Below are positions 34,280 to 34,693 of a stretch of DNA of 34,693 nt, in pieces (within the stretch, counting starts at the first letter, position 1; every line of letters begins with the position of its first letter). The translations under genes and the position numbers were made by a program. A model generated the notes under the pieces. The model saw only the letters and a program-made list of their open reading frames with translations. It was not told where the DNA came from and did no database searches. This DNA is from Rhizobium sp. Q54 (GTDB taxonomy: Bacteria; Pseudomonadota; Alphaproteobacteria; SHVZ01). The stretch is from the NCBI GenBank assembly GCA_945871425.1, contig CAMBVS010000045.1:1-34693 (forward strand). The letters are read 5' to 3'.

Positions 34280-34693
34280 GGGACTCTTGGCTCCGGAAGG
34301 AAATGGTCAGTGGTCACCGACCCAAGAGCGGCATCACACCCAAGCCGACTCGTCCCACCCTGTTGGAGCCGCCACGACTCCTGACCTGACCTTCCGAAAA
34401 TCCCATCACCGGATCGAACTTCGATTGGACAGGGCGGACAAGAACTTGGGCACCGCACCCGGGCCCGCCCCCTACATAGTGGGATTTTTTTTCCTTGTAA
34501 AGACTTTCTGACTCATAAAATCCGGCAAATACTGAAGAAGTCCTAGTGCTCCCATGGGCGACCTTGGGTTCATCTGTGATGATCTAAGGAAATCCGCGTG
34601 GGGCACCCAATGAAGCGACGAAGTATCACTGTAATATCGATTTCGACGCGCGGCGCGGGACGGTGGCGCCAATGCTTGCGCTCGACGCTGCAA
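34280..34693. other. Intergenic region upstream of kamA, 414 bp, no supported gene
   Basis: I see no convincing protein or RNA gene. The part nearest kamA is host-like in composition; 34480-34640 is clearly AT-richer. A minus-strand open frame from the window edge (34472-34693) encodes no recognisable protein. A GTG at 34598, with TAAGGA 7 nt upstream, opens a plus-strand frame to the window end (begins MGHPMKRRSITVISI), too short to judge. Confidence 0.5.
34473..34501 (-). promoter_or_regulatory. Possible promoter of the kamA operon
   Basis: On the minus strand TTTACA (34501-34496) and TATGTA (34478-34473) are 17 nt apart, with an A8 tract in the spacer. It would leave a leader of about 190 nt before kamA. 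The match is partial and rests on AT-rich sequence. Confidence 0.25.

Noticed and set aside
34472..34693. Minus-strand open frame of 73 residues at the right edge
   Set aside because: No recognisable protein pattern, starts at the window boundary, and lies in AT-richer intergenic DNA.
34598..34693. Plus-strand GTG start with TAAGGA upstream, open to the window end
   Set aside because: Only about 32 codons are visible; plausible 5' end of a gene but not enough to support it.

Overview
The window is a GC-rich chromosomal stretch of an alphaproteobacterium. Gene content (recX, DUF1194 and DUF1223 proteins, dnaN-recF-gyrB, rpmI-rplT-pheST, anmK, a CuyA/D-cysteine-desulfhydrase homologue, a SPINDLY-type glycosyltransferase) and protein sequences look Rhodospirillales-like, but genus cannot be read from the sequence alone. 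Coding density is high and most genes lie in short operons with 4-15 nt gaps or ATGA overlaps.

Layout. 1-6264: 3' end of htpG, a convergent DUF1223 gene, a small secreted protein, an ABC-2 permease plus TPR/glycosyltransferase pair (minus), then recX and a DUF1194 von Willebrand protein (plus). 6383-11144: dnaN, recF, gyrB, without dnaA. 11338-13141: DedA protein and a PLP-dependent desulfhydrase/sulfo-lyase homologue whose expected Schiff-base lysine position is Thr. 13363-17481: rpmI, rplT, pheS, pheT, preceded by a good sigma70-like promoter and a structured leader. 17471-21889 (minus): a peptide-type ABC importer (binding protein, two permeases, no ATPases), a GNAT protein and two tiny membrane proteins. 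A strong intrinsic terminator/attenuator separates the binding-protein gene from the permease genes.

21964-24944 is a complete mobile element of 2981 bp: perfect 17-bp terminal inverted repeats, an 8-bp target duplication, a single-ORF IS1-family DDE transposase, and four passenger genes. Three of these form a tight operon: a small basic KGG-type protein, a DUF6932-like nucleotidyltransferase-fold protein, and a 309-aa protein of unknown function. The fourth is a small membrane protein behind the transposase whose stop codon lies in the left terminal repeat. The element sits between two divergent host transcription units, 8 bp from the -35 of the importer promoter. The cargo genes have visibly lower GC than the host (sampled 60-base lines 38-57% against about 67%). 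I consider this cargo-bearing IS1-like element and its cassette the most likely undescribed system here.

25036-28485 (plus) is an operon of anmK, an SxxK serine hydrolase, a DMT exporter and an NTF2-like secreted protein, converging on pdxY. 29508-34279 (minus) is a tight five-gene operon: lysine 2,3-aminomutase, two different D-Ala-D-Ala-ligase-like ATP-grasp enzymes, a GNAT acetyltransferase and nudC. It reads like a pathway that makes beta-lysine (or a similar beta-amino acid) and joins it into a small peptide or amide, possibly acetylated. This is the second strong candidate for unexplored biology. The last 414 bp hold no supported gene.
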